From assembly GCF_001461695.1 (NCBI RefSeq), contig NZ_AUTC01000130.1, positions 1 to 64,000 on the forward strand: a DNA stretch of 64,000 bases, read 5' to 3'. The position numbers and the translations under genes are program-made. Positions 25,886-34,505 of the stretch are shown piece after piece. The notes under the pieces were generated by a model that worked only from the letters and a program-made list of their open reading frames with translations, was not told the origin of the DNA and made no database searches. This DNA is from Sinorhizobium fredii USDA 205. GTDB taxonomy: Bacteria; Pseudomonadota; Alphaproteobacteria; Rhizobiales; Rhizobiaceae. Each line of letters starts with the position of its first letter. The first letter of the stretch is position 1.

Positions 25886-26869
25886 TCACGCGACCGGATA
25901 GGGCCCTTCGGCAAAGACCGTGTCGTGATAGCCCTTCGAGCCGATCTCGCGCGTCAGCGGGCTTCGGAAATCCTCGCCGCGCCGCAGACATCTCAGCACA
26001 TGGGCAAAATCGTATTTCGGCCTCCAGCCAAGCGACGCCATCGCACTTGCGCTCACATAGACGCGGTCGATGGATGGAAAGAGTTTCCAGCCCCGCTCCG
26101 CATAGAGCGCCTCGCAGTCCGGGAAATGACGCAGGACGACACGCGCCGCATCCGTCCTGAGCGCAGCAAGATCGTCCGGCGTGAACGGTGTCGGTGCCGA
26201 GATGATATAGCGCCCGAAGCCAAGCTCCTTCGCCTTCTCCAGCGCCGCGAGATGGGCGCTCACCACGTCTTCGATGTCCGCCCGCCGGTAGAGCAGCTCG
26301 TTCGCCTGCGTGTTCTCCGTTTCATAGCGGCCGCGGATCTCCGCATCGTCGTCGGCCTCCGGAAAGAAGCGCGAGGTGCGCAGGACGACGACGGGCAGCC
26401 GATGCCGCCGGGCGAAGAGCTCGCAGAGCCCTTCGGCTGCGACCTTGCTGACGCCGTAGATATTGCGCGGGATCGGCGTGACGTCCTCGGTGATCCAGGC
26501 GGCCGGCGACCCGGGTGCCGGCGTCAGCGCCGAACCGAAGGCGCTCGTCGTGCTGGTGAATACGAAGGCGTCGACGCTCGCATCGGCCGCCGCTTCGAGC
26601 AAGTTGAGCGTGCCGGCGATGTTCGTCTCGACGAACTCGGAATAGCCATGGGTGGCGACATGCGGCTTGTGCAGCGTCGCCGCATGTATGACGGCGCGCA
26701 CGCCGCTGACGGCGTGACGAACGAAGGCGGTGTCGGCGACCGAGCCGACATGATCGGTGAAATCCGAAGTCTTGATGTCGATGCCGCGCACCGGGCGCCC
26801 TGCCCCGCGCAACACCCGCATCAGCGCCTCGCCCAGATGGCCGGCGCTTCCCGTCACCAGTATAGTCAT
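25886..26869 (-). CDS. NAD-dependent epimerase/dehydratase family protein
   Basis: A 327-residue extended short-chain dehydrogenase. The NAD-binding motif is ILVTGSAGHLGEALMRVL (G-S-A-G-H-L-G), the catalytic pair is YGVSKVAAE (Y-X3-K) with the preceding serine/threonine in FTSTTSAFG, and the 60-residue C-terminal substrate part ends in GEDFRSPLTREIG. The substrate is probably a nucleotide sugar or lactone but cannot be read. GGAG precedes the ATG. It is transcribed away from the XRE regulator gene start by only about 70 bp on the same strand, so the two may be cotranscribed. Confidence 0.85.
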   Translation of the reverse strand: MTILVTGSAGHLGEALMRVLRGAGRPVRGIDIKTSDFTDHVGSVADTAFVRHAVSGVRAVIHAATLHKPHVATHGYSEFVETNIAGTLNLLEAAADASVDAFVFTSTTSAFGSALTPAPGSPAAWITEDVTPIPRNIYGVSKVAAEGLCELFARRHRLPVVVLRTSRFFPEADDDAEIRGRYETENTQANELLYRRADIEDVVSAHLAALEKAKELGFGRYIISAPTPFTPDDLAALRTDAARVVLRHFPDCEALYAERGWKLFPSIDRVYVSASAMASLGWRPKYDFAHVLRCLRRGEDFRSPLTREIGSKGYHDTVFAEGPYPVA

Positions 26870-26942
26870 CCGTCACTCCTCGTTTTCCTTAAGGCTAACC
26901 GCCCCTGGTCGGGAGGAACAACGCATAAATTATGCGTCGCGA

Positions 26943-27467
26943 TCACGTCAGCGTCGTCACCAGGCGACCCATCGCGCCGTCGGCCAGAGGAAGGCGTTCC
27001 CAGAGCACCCGGCCCGCGACGATCGGCACGTCGTGGCGGCCGTTCGATCCGGTCTCGACGACGAGCGACGTCGTCTCACCTTCGTGCCAGCCAAGGTCTT
27101 GAAGCGTGGCCTCCGCCTGCTGGATACCGTCAGATGCATAACGGAACATCGGCGTGCCGAGCATGTCGCGTCGCCATTCGCGCCGCCGGGCCGGTGAAGC
27201 TGCCAGCAGGCGATGCGAGTGATCGCAGATGAGGTGGACGCGAGCCGTCGAGGTTTCGACCAGCCGCTTGATGGCCGCATCCGCGGTCGAGGCCGGACGT
27301 CCGAAGAGGTGTTCGAGAGCCGCCTGCTGATCCTCAGCAGGGATCAGGACGCCGGTCTCCCAGCGCGATACGGTCGCCTGGGTGACGTTCAGAAGCTCCG
27401 CCACATGGCTCTGCTTGATGCCGCGCATGAGCCGCAAACGCTTCAGCGCCCGCCCTGTGTAAAGCAT
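26943..27467 (-). CDS. XRE-family helix-turn-helix regulator with C-terminal sensor
   Basis: A 174-residue regulator. Residues about 8-62 are a Cro/C1-type HTH (LKRLRLMRGIKQSHVAELLN, then VTQATVSRWETGVLIPAED). The C-terminal 100 residues ([20 protein letters not shown]) look like a small PAS-like or cupin-free sensor that I do not recognise. A GTG two codons upstream is open, but it lies inside the ribosome site; AAAGGAGG places the start at the ATG at 27467. It diverges from an AraC gene across 105 bp and leads into the epimerase gene. Confidence 0.82.
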   Translation of the reverse strand: MLYTGRALKRLRLMRGIKQSHVAELLNVTQATVSRWETGVLIPAEDQQAALEHLFGRPASTADAAIKRLVETSTARVHLICDHSHRLLAASPARRREWRRDMLGTPMFRYASDGIQQAEATLQDLGWHEGETTSLVVETGSNGRHDVPIVAGRVLWERLPLADGAMGRLVTTLT

Positions 27468-27572
27468 TGCCACCTCCTTTGAAGTTGAACCGCGTGCCGA
27501 CTTTGCCGCGAGGCAACGGAAAGGCTATACCAGCATCCGGGCTCAACGACGATCAATGACGGCGACCGGAGC

Positions 27573-28385
27573 GTGACGAAAGGCCAATTCAGGGTACTGC
27601 CGCGCCGAATTGCCGGCGTCGAGGTGGTGGAAGCCGCGACACGCCATGCCTTCGCGCGCCACACGCACGAGCAGTTCGGCATCGGCCTCATTCATCAGGG
27701 GGCGCAGACGTCGCTCAGCGGGCGCGGTACCGTCGAAGCCGAAGCGGGTGACGTGATCACCGTCAATCCGGGCGAGGTGCATGACGGAGCCCCGATCGGC
27801 GACGACGGTCGTTCCTGGCGGATGCTCTATTTCGAGCCGTCTCTGGTCGAGGCCGCCGTAAGTGACATCAGCGATGGGCGATGGAAGACCTGCGAGTTCG
27901 CCGACCCTGTTATCCGCAACGTCGCCCTTGCCGCTCGGTTTCGCGCCATCTTCGCGGTCGCGGCAAGCACAGGCGGCACGGACGCAAAGCTGCGCTGGGA
28001 CGAGCTCGTAGTGACACTGCTTGCCGAAGCTTTGCCTCTCGTGCCCCGGTCCCCTGCCCGTCTCCAAGTGCCTCCTTCCATCGCGGCCGCGGTCAACCGG
28101 ATCGACGACGACCCGCTGAAACCCCTCACCCTTGCGGACCTAGCCCAGGCGAGCGGATTGAGCCGGTTCCAGGTCGTGCGCGGCTTTGCCAGAGCGACCG
28201 GCCTGACGCCGCACGCCTATCTCATGCAGCGACGTATCGACATCGTCCGCCGGCTCATCGCCAAGGGTACGCCGCTTGCGGAGGCGGCGATTGCCGGCGG
28301 CTTCGCCGACCAGAGCCATATGACGCGGGTGTTCGTGCGCAAATACGGCTTTTCGCCCGGTGCCTACGCGCGGGCCGTGAACTGA
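27573..28385 (+). CDS. AraC-family regulator with cupin sensor
   Basis: A 270-residue AraC-type regulator. The N-terminal cupin (ARHTHEQFGIGLIHQGAQTS, then VITVNPGEVHDGAPIG) is the ligand-binding half. The C-terminal two HTHs are LTLADLAQASGLSRFQVVRG and TPLAEAAIAGGFADQSHMTR, ending FVRKYGFSPGAYARA. The start is GTG at 27573. This architecture often controls an adjacent amino-acid or drug exporter, and the next gene is an EamA-type exporter, so a local activator role is likely. Confidence 0.87.
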   Translation: MTKGQFRVLPRRIAGVEVVEAATRHAFARHTHEQFGIGLIHQGAQTSLSGRGTVEAEAGDVITVNPGEVHDGAPIGDDGRSWRMLYFEPSLVEAAVSDISDGRWKTCEFADPVIRNVALAARFRAIFAVAASTGGTDAKLRWDELVVTLLAEALPLVPRSPARLQVPPSIAAAVNRIDDDPLKPLTLADLAQASGLSRFQVVRGFARATGLTPHAYLMQRRIDIVRRLIAKGTPLAEAAIAGGFADQSHMTRVFVRKYGFSPGAYARAVN

Positions 28386-28466
28386 ATTCCGCCCTGCAAT
28401 TCCGTTCAAGACCTCCGATCGCTGATGCAGTTTTCTGCCGGCCACGATCAAGGGAGTGGCGACGGC

Positions 28467-29375
28467 ATGTCGGAAAAATCTCGAGGATATCTCTATCTGT
28501 CGCTCGCGATGGTGCTGGTGGGCAGCACGGTCGTCGCGAGCAAAGTCATCGCCTCCGGCCTGCCGCCTTTCACGGCGACGGCGCTGCGTTTCGCCATTGC
28601 CCTCCCGCTCTTCCTCTTCCTCATTCGGTTGACCGCAACGCCGTGGCCGCGGCTCACGAGACGCGACTGGGTCATTGTGCTGCTGCAGGCAGGCGTCGGC
28701 AGCGTCGGCTATACGACCCTGCTCATCTCCGGCTTGAAGCTGACACCGGCGGCCGACGCCGGCGTCATCATCGGCACCCTTCCGGTGGTTTCCGCTGCGA
28801 TCGCCATCGTCGTGCTCGGTGAACGGCCGCAGCGTTCCGTCCTCCTGGCGGTAGCCCTTGCCGCTGCCGGGGTCCTGGCGATCGTTCTCCGGCCCGAGGT
28901 CGGCAACCGGCATTCGCTTGCGGGCAGCGTCCTGATCCTCGGCGCGGTCGTCTGCGAAGGCCTGTTCATCCTCCTCAACAAGCGCCTGAGGAGCGAAATC
29001 CCACCGCTTGCCCTGTCTTGCCTGATGGCGGGTCTCGGCGGCGCGATCGCCGCGCCGGTTGCGCTGGCGGAACTTCCCTGGACGGAGACGATGAACGCCC
29101 GGGCCGTCGCGGCGGTGGTCTACTATGCGCTCGTTCCGACCGTCGGTGGCTTCGTGCTCTGGTATGCGGGCCTGGCAAAAGTGAGCGGTGCGGAGGCTTC
29201 GGTTTTCACGGCGCTGGCGCCGGTTTCCGCCGTGCTTCTCGCCGTCGCGACGCTGCGCGAGCCCCTGACCCTCAACCAGTTGCTCGGCATCGGCTGCGTC
29301 CTTGCCGCCGTCACCTGTCTTGGCGCCGCTTCGAGGACCCGGAGCGCCCTCAGGCGGCAAGCCAAAGCACTATGA
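28467..29375 (+). CDS. EamA/DMT-superfamily transporter
   Basis: A 302-residue inner-membrane protein with about ten hydrophobic helices in two EamA repeats (GYLYLSLAMVLVGSTVVASK opens the first, AGSVLILGAVVCEGLFILLN the second). The family exports amino acids or metabolites; the substrate is unknown. The ATG at 28467 is chosen over one 14 codons upstream because AAGGGAG precedes it and the first helix starts here. It is downstream of the AraC gene, and its stop overlaps the ATG of the following frame (ATGA), so the three genes probably form one unit. Confidence 0.87.
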   Translation: MSEKSRGYLYLSLAMVLVGSTVVASKVIASGLPPFTATALRFAIALPLFLFLIRLTATPWPRLTRRDWVIVLLQAGVGSVGYTTLLISGLKLTPAADAGVIIGTLPVVSAAIAIVVLGERPQRSVLLAVALAAAGVLAIVLRPEVGNRHSLAGSVLILGAVVCEGLFILLNKRLRSEIPPLALSCLMAGLGGAIAAPVALAELPWTETMNARAVAAVVYYALVPTVGGFVLWYAGLAKVSGAEASVFTALAPVSAVLLAVATLREPLTLNQLLGIGCVLAAVTCLGAASRTRSALRRQAKAL

Positions 29376-29389
29376 GAAAGAAGGTTCCC

Positions 29390-30082
29390 ATGCACTTTTG
29401 TCACTCGAGCGACCTCTGGAGCGAGTTCCCCGAGCTTGCGGCCGGCGTCCTTCATGTGAAGGGCATTCATAGGGACGTATCCGTCGCAAACCATGTCGCG
29501 CAGTTCGAGGCCATAGCGCAGGCCCGACTTGCTGATAGTGCGGAGGGCGAACTTCCCGAAATCCAGGCCTGGCGTCGCGCCTTTTCGCGCATGGGGCTGA
29601 AGCCCACGCAATATCGCTCAGCCTCCGAGGCACTGCTCAGGCGGTTCAGGAAGGAGGGAACGCTGCCAAGGATCCATCCGCTGATCGATCTTTGCAACGC
29701 GGCTTCGCTCGCATTTGCTGTTCCGATCGCAGTCTTCGATCTCGCCAGGGTAGCCGGGCATCTTGAGGTGCGTCAGGCCGCCGGCGACGAGATCTACACG
29801 ACATTTGCCGGTGAGATCGAGCATCCCGAGCCGCAGGAAGTCATCTTCGCCGATGCGGAAGGGCGTGCCCATGCGCGGCGCTGGACCAATCGTCAGAGCG
29901 GCCATTCGGCTGTCCGCGACGAGACTGCGAGCGTGCTGATCGTCGCCGAGGCGCTGCATGCCGGCGCGGCGGCCAACGTGGGACGTCTGGTCGATAGGCT
30001 CGACAGTGCCATCCGCGCCATTTGGTCCATCGAGCCCCAAAGCGCGATATTGGGCCGGACGGCGCCGCGTTTTGATTGCTGA
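29390..30082 (+). CDS. B3/B4 (tRNA synthetase beta-like) domain protein
   Basis: A 230-residue protein made of one B3/B4 domain, the fold used for tRNA/amino-acid editing in phenylalanyl-tRNA synthetase beta. Typical segments are IQAWRRAFSRMGLKPTQYRS, LPRIHPLIDLCNAASLAFAV and RRWTNRQSGHSAVRDETASV. Stand-alone members are thought to edit or bind mischarged tRNA or amino acids, without firm proof. Either the ATG at 29372 (overlapping the transporter stop) or at 29390 (with AAGAAGG before it) may be used. It sits behind an EamA transporter, which suggests an amino-acid-related task. Confidence 0.85.
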   Translation: MHFCHSSDLWSEFPELAAGVLHVKGIHRDVSVANHVAQFEAIAQARLADSAEGELPEIQAWRRAFSRMGLKPTQYRSASEALLRRFRKEGTLPRIHPLIDLCNAASLAFAVPIAVFDLARVAGHLEVRQAAGDEIYTTFAGEIEHPEPQEVIFADAEGRAHARRWTNRQSGHSAVRDETASVLIVAEALHAGAAANVGRLVDRLDSAIRAIWSIEPQSAILGRTAPRFDC

Positions 30083-30180
30083 GCAGGCCGCCTTATCCGG
30101 GCACCGCCTCACTGCTGCCAAAAAGCTTTGAAGGGCTAAACGCGTTCCATGTCATCTGCCCGGAACGGCGAGGACGGCGC

Positions 30181-30552
30181 ATGCTCGATAGAGGCATTCC
30201 ATCATTCCTGACGCGCGCCAAACGGGCGCTCTTCGATCGCGGCGGCCTCGAAGAGATTTTCCGCCACGCCCGCAACCTGGTGGTCGCGACACTGGTCACG
30301 GCGGCGGGAATCCACGCCGTCGAACATCCCGACCTCATCGAAGCCAAGGGACTGCTGAATATCTCGCTCGCTGGCTATATCGTCTTCGCGATCGGGATTG
30401 CGCTGTTCCTGATGAACTTCGCTGACGGTCTCTACAGGCTATCGAAAGTCCGGCGGCACGTGGCACTCCAGCTTATCGTCGCCGCAGTCTACGTCATCGT
30501 CACGATCCGCGTCGCCCAGCTGATCCTGGCGCTGCGCATGTCGTTCTCGTAG
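30181..30552 (+). CDS. Small integral membrane protein, unknown
   Basis: A 123-residue protein with three predicted membrane segments: LVVATLVTAAGIHAVEH, GLLNISLAGYIVFAIGIALF, and VALQLIVAAVYVIVTIRVAQ. The N-terminus is basic and should be cytoplasmic. I do not recognise the family. The frame is open 35 codons upstream, but the ATG at 30181 gives a clean start. It lies between the B3/B4 gene (98-bp gap) and a RIME-like repeat, with no operon signs. Confidence 0.65.
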   Translation: MLDRGIPSFLTRAKRALFDRGGLEEIFRHARNLVVATLVTAAGIHAVEHPDLIEAKGLLNISLAGYIVFAIGIALFLMNFADGLYRLSKVRRHVALQLIVAAVYVIVTIRVAQLILALRMSFS

Positions 30553-30561
30553 CAAACCCCC

Positions 30562-30666
30562 ACTGCATGTCTCCTTAAATCGTAGCCGATTTAAGGAGAG
30601 AAACATGCAGCAATTCAAAGTGCTACAGCGACCTTTGCGCGTCTAATAAGACGCGCGGCGCTGTAG
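30562..30666. repeat. RIME-like mosaic element, copy 2
   Basis: Same two-palindrome unit as copy 1 in reverse orientation: CTGCATGTCTCCTTAAATCG ... CGATTTAAGGAG, then GCAGCAATTCAAAGTGCTAC and a GCGCGTC / GACGCGC stem ending CGGCGCTGTAG. It abuts the prfC stop codon. Confidence 0.8.
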
Positions 30667-30672
30667 GGGCAA

Positions 30673-32256
30673 TCACGCCGCCTTGGCGACGTGATATTCC
30701 TTGATCGCCACCATCTTGATCGCCGGATAGCGCTCCGCCTCGTAGCGCAGCGAGAAGCTATCCTGTGCCAGGAAGACCGGGTCGCCGTCGAGGTCGCGGG
30801 CAATGTCGCCCCGGCGCGCCGTGATGAACTTGTCGAGTTCGGCCGGATTGTCGGCGGAGACCCAGCGGCAGACGGAGAAGCGCGACATTTCGAAGGAGAC
30901 GGGCAGGCCATATTCCGCCTGGAGGCGCTCCTTCAAGACGTCGAGCTGCAGCGCGCCGACGACGCCGACGATGGCCGGTGCGCCATCCTCCGGCGAGAAG
31001 AGCTGCACGACGCCCTCTTCCGCCATCTGCTGCAGCGCCTCCTTCAGCTTCTTTGCCTTCATCGCGTCCTCGAGCCGGACGCGGCGGAGGATTTCCGGCG
31101 CGAAGTTCGGCACGCCCTGGAAGACGAGTGGCTCGCCTTCGGTCAGCGTATCGCCGATCCTCAGCGTCCCGTGGTTCGGAATGCCGACGACATCGCCGGC
31201 AAAGGCGGTATCGGCAAGCTGGCGCTGCGAGGCGAAGAAGAACTGCGGCGCGGTCAGCCCCATCTGCTTGCCGGTGCGCGACAGCCGCGCCTTCATGCCG
31301 CGCTCGAGCTTGCCCGAGCAGACGCGCACGAAGGCGATGCGGTCGCGATGGTTCGGGTCCATATTGGCCTGGATCTTGAAGACGAAGGCGGTCATCCTGT
31401 CGTCGGTCGCCTCGACGGTGCGGATGTCGGCGACCTGGGCGCGCGGCGGCGGCGCGAAGTCGCCAAGCGCATGGATCAGGTCGCGGACGCCGAAGTTGCG
31501 GAGCGCCGAGCCGAAAAACACCGGCGTCAGATGGCCTTCGAGGAAAGCCTTGCGGTCGAACGGCTTGCAGGCCTCGATCGCCAGCATCGTTTCTTCGACG
31601 AAGGCGTCGCGCTCGTTTTCCGGCAGGCGATGCGAGGCCGTTTCCGGGTCGTTGACCTTGGTGAGGCGCTCCTGCGTGTCGGCGCCGCGCACCTCGTTGG
31701 TGGCGAGATGATAGGTGCCGCAGAAGGTTTTCGCGCGGCCGATCGGCCAGGTGACAGGCGCGCAGTCGAGCGCCAGCTTGTGCTCGACCTCGTCGAGGAT
31801 CTCGAAGGGGTCGCGGCTCTCGCGGTCCATCTTGTTGACGAAGGTGATGATCGGAATGTCGCGCAGGCGGCAGACCTCGAAGAGTTTCAGCGTCCGCGGC
31901 TCGATACCCTTGGCGGCGTCGATCACCATGACGGCCGCGTCCACGGCCGTCAGCGTGCGATAGGTGTCGTCGGCGAAGTCCTCGTGGCCGGGCGTGTCGA
32001 GCAGGTTGAAGACCGTGTCGTTGTATTCGAAGGTCATCACCGAGGTGACGACCGAGATGCCGCGCTCGCGCTCGATCTTCATCCAGTCGGAGCGGGTCTG
32101 GATACGGTCCTTCTTGGCCTTCACCTCGCCGGCGAGCTGGATCGCACCGCCGAAAAGCAGCAGCTTTTCGGTGAGCGTCGTCTTACCGGCGTCCGGGTGC
32201 GAAATGATCGCAAATGTGCGGCGGCGGGAGACCGCCTCGGCAATGCTTTCGGCCAT
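30673..32256 (-). CDS. prfC: Peptide chain release factor 3
   Basis: A 527-residue translational GTPase recycling RF1/RF2 from the ribosome. G1 is SHPDAGKTTLTEKLL, the switch region RGISVVTSVM, G3 DTPGHEDF, and G4 FVNKMDRESRD. The RF3-specific insert ALDCAPVTWPIG and C-terminal VGALQLDVLKERLQAEYGL are present. The frame is open far upstream, but homologues begin MAESIAEAVSRRRTFA at 32256. It diverges from dut across 92 bp. Its 3' end abuts a RIME-like element that may serve as a transcript end. Confidence 0.95.
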   Translation of the reverse strand: MAESIAEAVSRRRTFAIISHPDAGKTTLTEKLLLFGGAIQLAGEVKAKKDRIQTRSDWMKIERERGISVVTSVMTFEYNDTVFNLLDTPGHEDFADDTYRTLTAVDAAVMVIDAAKGIEPRTLKLFEVCRLRDIPIITFVNKMDRESRDPFEILDEVEHKLALDCAPVTWPIGRAKTFCGTYHLATNEVRGADTQERLTKVNDPETASHRLPENERDAFVEETMLAIEACKPFDRKAFLEGHLTPVFFGSALRNFGVRDLIHALGDFAPPPRAQVADIRTVEATDDRMTAFVFKIQANMDPNHRDRIAFVRVCSGKLERGMKARLSRTGKQMGLTAPQFFFASQRQLADTAFAGDVVGIPNHGTLRIGDTLTEGEPLVFQGVPNFAPEILRRVRLEDAMKAKKLKEALQQMAEEGVVQLFSPEDGAPAIVGVVGALQLDVLKERLQAEYGLPVSFEMSRFSVCRWVSADNPAELDKFITARRGDIARDLDGDPVFLAQDSFSLRYEAERYPAIKMVAIKEYHVAKAA

Positions 32257-32348
32257 GATCTGAGTATCCTGTGAGTTGCGGCGTCCTTTACAGGCTTGGG
32301 CGGCAATATGCAATTGACTGCTGGGGGGCCGACCCTGCTTATGGCGGC

Positions 32349-32821
32349 ATGACCACGTACAATTCCGAAGACCACCCCATTCTCGCCCTGATCCGCCTGC
32401 CGCATGGAGAGGATCTCGACCTGCCGGCCTATGAGACGGCCGGGGCCGCGGGCATGGACCTGCGCGCCGCCGTCCCCGGCGACCAGCCGATGACGATCCG
32501 GCCGGGCGGCCGGGCATTGGTGCCGACGGGCTTCATCTTCGAGATCCCGGCCGGCTACGAAGGCCAGGTGCGGCCGCGCTCCGGGCTTGCCTTCAAGCAC
32601 GGCATCACCTGCCTCAACTCGCCGGGCACGATCGACAGCGATTATCGCGGCGAAGTGAAGGTTCTGCTCGCAAATCTTGGCGAGGAGAATTTCACCGTCG
32701 AGCGCGGCATGCGCATCGCCCAGATGGTCATTGCGCCGGTGACCCAGGTCACGATCCGAAGGCGGACGGCACGAGCACGACCGCGCGCGGCGCGGGCGGA
32801 TTCGGCTCGACCGGCGTCTGA
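32349..32821 (+). CDS. dut: dUTP diphosphatase with a 3' frameshift
   Basis: Trimeric dUTPase hydrolysing dUTP to dUMP. Motif 1 [12 protein letters not shown], motif 2 [11 protein letters not shown], motif 3 [18 protein letters not shown] and motif 4 [10 protein letters not shown] are intact in one frame. After VTQVTI (about 32756) this frame runs into Arg-rich junk and stays open to 33269. The expected tail E-A-D...[12 protein letters not shown] and its TGA at 32819-32821 are present in the +2 frame. A 1-nt deletion near 32757-32764 explains this. Motif 5 closes over the substrate and is needed for activity, and dut is usually essential, so this is a sequencing error, a recent mutation, or compensated by another copy. 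Confidence 0.85.
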
Positions 32822-32879
32822 TCAGATCGAGATTAGGGCACAGCAGCGTCGCGCACCTTCCGCGAAATGCGGTAACGCC

Positions 32880-33818
32880 TCAGATGGAGGCCGGGGCCTC
32901 GCCGTCGCGCGCTTGGTCTCTTGGGTCTGGCGGACGGGGCATGCTTGCCGCTTCCTCAGCAAGCCATTGGCAAAACCGATCGATCTTGGGGGCGGAAGGA
33001 AATCGTGGTTTGGCTACATAGCAAAAGCCGCTTTCCACAAAGCCGAAGGGCGCGACCAGCCGGCCGATCTCGATGTCGCCGGCGACGAGATGCCATGGTG
33101 CTACGCAGATCCCCAGACCTGCGCTGACCGCTTCCAGCGTGTAGTAGTAATGCTCGAACACGGCGCCAGCCGGCTCCAGCGGAGGAGAGCAAGCTGCGTC
33201 GCACCACATCGACCACGCGTTCAGCCGGGTCTTCGTCTGAAGGAGAAGGTCCGCCGGCAGTTCGCCTAACGACTGGACCTGTCTTCTGCTGATCAGATCA
33301 GGCGTTGCTACCAGCCCCAGCCATTCCTTGAACAGCACATGCTGCTTCCGCCCATAGGACGACACCCGGGATAGCTCGTCCACCGTGATTACCAGGTCCG
33401 CTTGTTCGCTCCGAGAATCGGCGGAGTCTTCCAGAGCGCGAAGGCGAACGTCGATCTCAGGGTGTCGATCGTGAAAGCGATGCAATCGCGGAATGAGCCA
33501 GCGCATCAGGAATGTGCTCAGGCATGACACGTCCAGGATTACATCTTTGGCACGCGTGACAGCCTGAACGGCGGCTTCGATCTGATCGAGCGCCGCAGAT
33601 AGATCGGAAAGGAGCGCTCGCCCGGCCGCTGTCAATTGCGGCTTTGTGCGCGGCCCCGCGAACAAGGCAACGCCGAGCACTTGCTCGAGATGCTGAACCT
33701 GCCTGCTGACTGCGCCATGGGTGACGGAAAGCTCCTCGGCAGCTGCGGTCATGCGACCGAGCCGGCCAGCCGCTTCAAAAGCGCGCAGAGCCGTCAAGGG
33801 AAGTGATCGCCGTTTCAT
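32880..33818 (-). CDS. LysR-family transcriptional regulator (GcvA-like)
   Basis: A 312-residue LysR regulator. The winged HTH covers residues 5-65 ([39 protein letters not shown]), and the periplasmic-binding-like effector domain follows ([20 protein letters not shown] is typical of the GcvA/AmpR branch). It diverges from a tautomerase gene across 105 bp that contain a LysR-style dyad, so it likely controls that gene. The last 20 residues ([17 protein letters not shown]) form a loose tail. The LysR/tautomerase pair lies between the frameshifted dut and a RIME element. Confidence 0.87.
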   Translation of the reverse strand: MKRRSLPLTALRAFEAAGRLGRMTAAAEELSVTHGAVSRQVQHLEQVLGVALFAGPRTKPQLTAAGRALLSDLSAALDQIEAAVQAVTRAKDVILDVSCLSTFLMRWLIPRLHRFHDRHPEIDVRLRALEDSADSRSEQADLVITVDELSRVSSYGRKQHVLFKEWLGLVATPDLISRRQVQSLGELPADLLLQTKTRLNAWSMWCDAACSPPLEPAGAVFEHYYYTLEAVSAGLGICVAPWHLVAGDIEIGRLVAPFGFVESGFCYVAKPRFPSAPKIDRFCQWLAEEAASMPRPPDPRDQARDGEAPASI

Positions 33819-33849
33819 GTTGTGAGCTTAGCACACATACAGTGAGACA

Positions 33850-33866
33850 AGATATCGATTTTATCT
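33850..33866. promoter_or_regulatory. LysR-type dyad between regulator and tautomerase
   Basis: AGATA, seven bases, TATCT: an interrupted inverted repeat of the size LysR regulators use, in the shared divergent promoter region. Assignment to this LysR protein is an inference. Confidence 0.4.
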
Positions 33867-33923
33867 GGCGCATGCTTCGATCATAAACATCGCTACTATC
33901 ATCATTTTTGTCAGGAGAGAGCG

Positions 33924-34328
33924 ATGCCATTTGTCCGTACGTCCGTCCGAAAAGGCACAAGCCAAGACCGCAAGTCCCAGATTGTCGCAGGCGTGCACCA
34001 GGCACTGATCGCAGCGATCGGCATGCCGGAGGACGAGCTCTTCAACATGGTTGCCGAATACGAGCCCGGTGATTTCTTCTATGACCGCACATTCAACGGC
34101 ATCGCCAGATCCGACGATTTGGTGGTGTTGGAAATCACTCTGCGCCGCGGGCGGAGCGACGCCATGAAACGCACTCTCTATGCATCGATTGCCAGCCGGC
34201 TCGAGGAAGCGGGCATTTCGCCGAAGGACGTGTTCATCTTCATGCACGAGAACGACTATTCCGACTGGTCGGTCGGCAACGGTGCCTTCGCAATGGCGAT
34301 TGTCCAGCAACGGGGCTCCGACACATGA
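33924..34328 (+). CDS. Tautomerase-family protein
   Basis: A 134-residue member of the tautomerase/MIF superfamily. Pro1 (after Met removal), the general base, is present in MPFVRTSVRKGTSQDRKSQI. The double-length beta-alpha-beta layout (FYDRTFNGIARSDDLVVLEI, then SPKDVFIFMHENDYSDWSVG) fits the cis-CaaD/MSAD-like long group rather than the 62-residue 4-oxalocrotonate tautomerases. The substrate is unknown. GGAGAGAGC precedes the ATG. It diverges from and is probably regulated by the LysR gene. Confidence 0.85.
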   Translation: MPFVRTSVRKGTSQDRKSQIVAGVHQALIAAIGMPEDELFNMVAEYEPGDFFYDRTFNGIARSDDLVVLEITLRRGRSDAMKRTLYASIASRLEEAGISPKDVFIFMHENDYSDWSVGNGAFAMAIVQQRGSDT

Positions 34329-34399
34329 GCGGCAATCGTGGACGCATTGCGCGTTCGCTCGCCAATCCGTAGCGCCATTCGGGAATGCCGCGCTTGAGA

Positions 34400-34505
34400 C
34401 TACAGCGCCGCGCGTCCAATCGGACGCGCTAAGGTCGCTGTAGCACTTTGAAATACTGCATGATCTGTCCTTGAATCGCTTCCGATTCAAGCAATCATTC
34501 AGCAG
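34400..34505. repeat. RIME-like mosaic element, copy 3
   Basis: CTACAGCGCCGCGCGTC ... GACGCGC, GTCGCTGTAGCACTTTGAAA, then CTTGAATCG / CGATTCAAG and a terminal CAGCAG. It has the same order as copy 1, more diverged. Its last bases overlap the stop codon of the Lrp gene. Confidence 0.78.

Noticed and set aside
32822..33269. Long C-terminal extension of Dut as a new fusion domain
   Set aside because: It is antisense to a LysR gene and Arg-rich; the correct Dut tail exists in the neighbouring frame, so this is a frameshift artefact.
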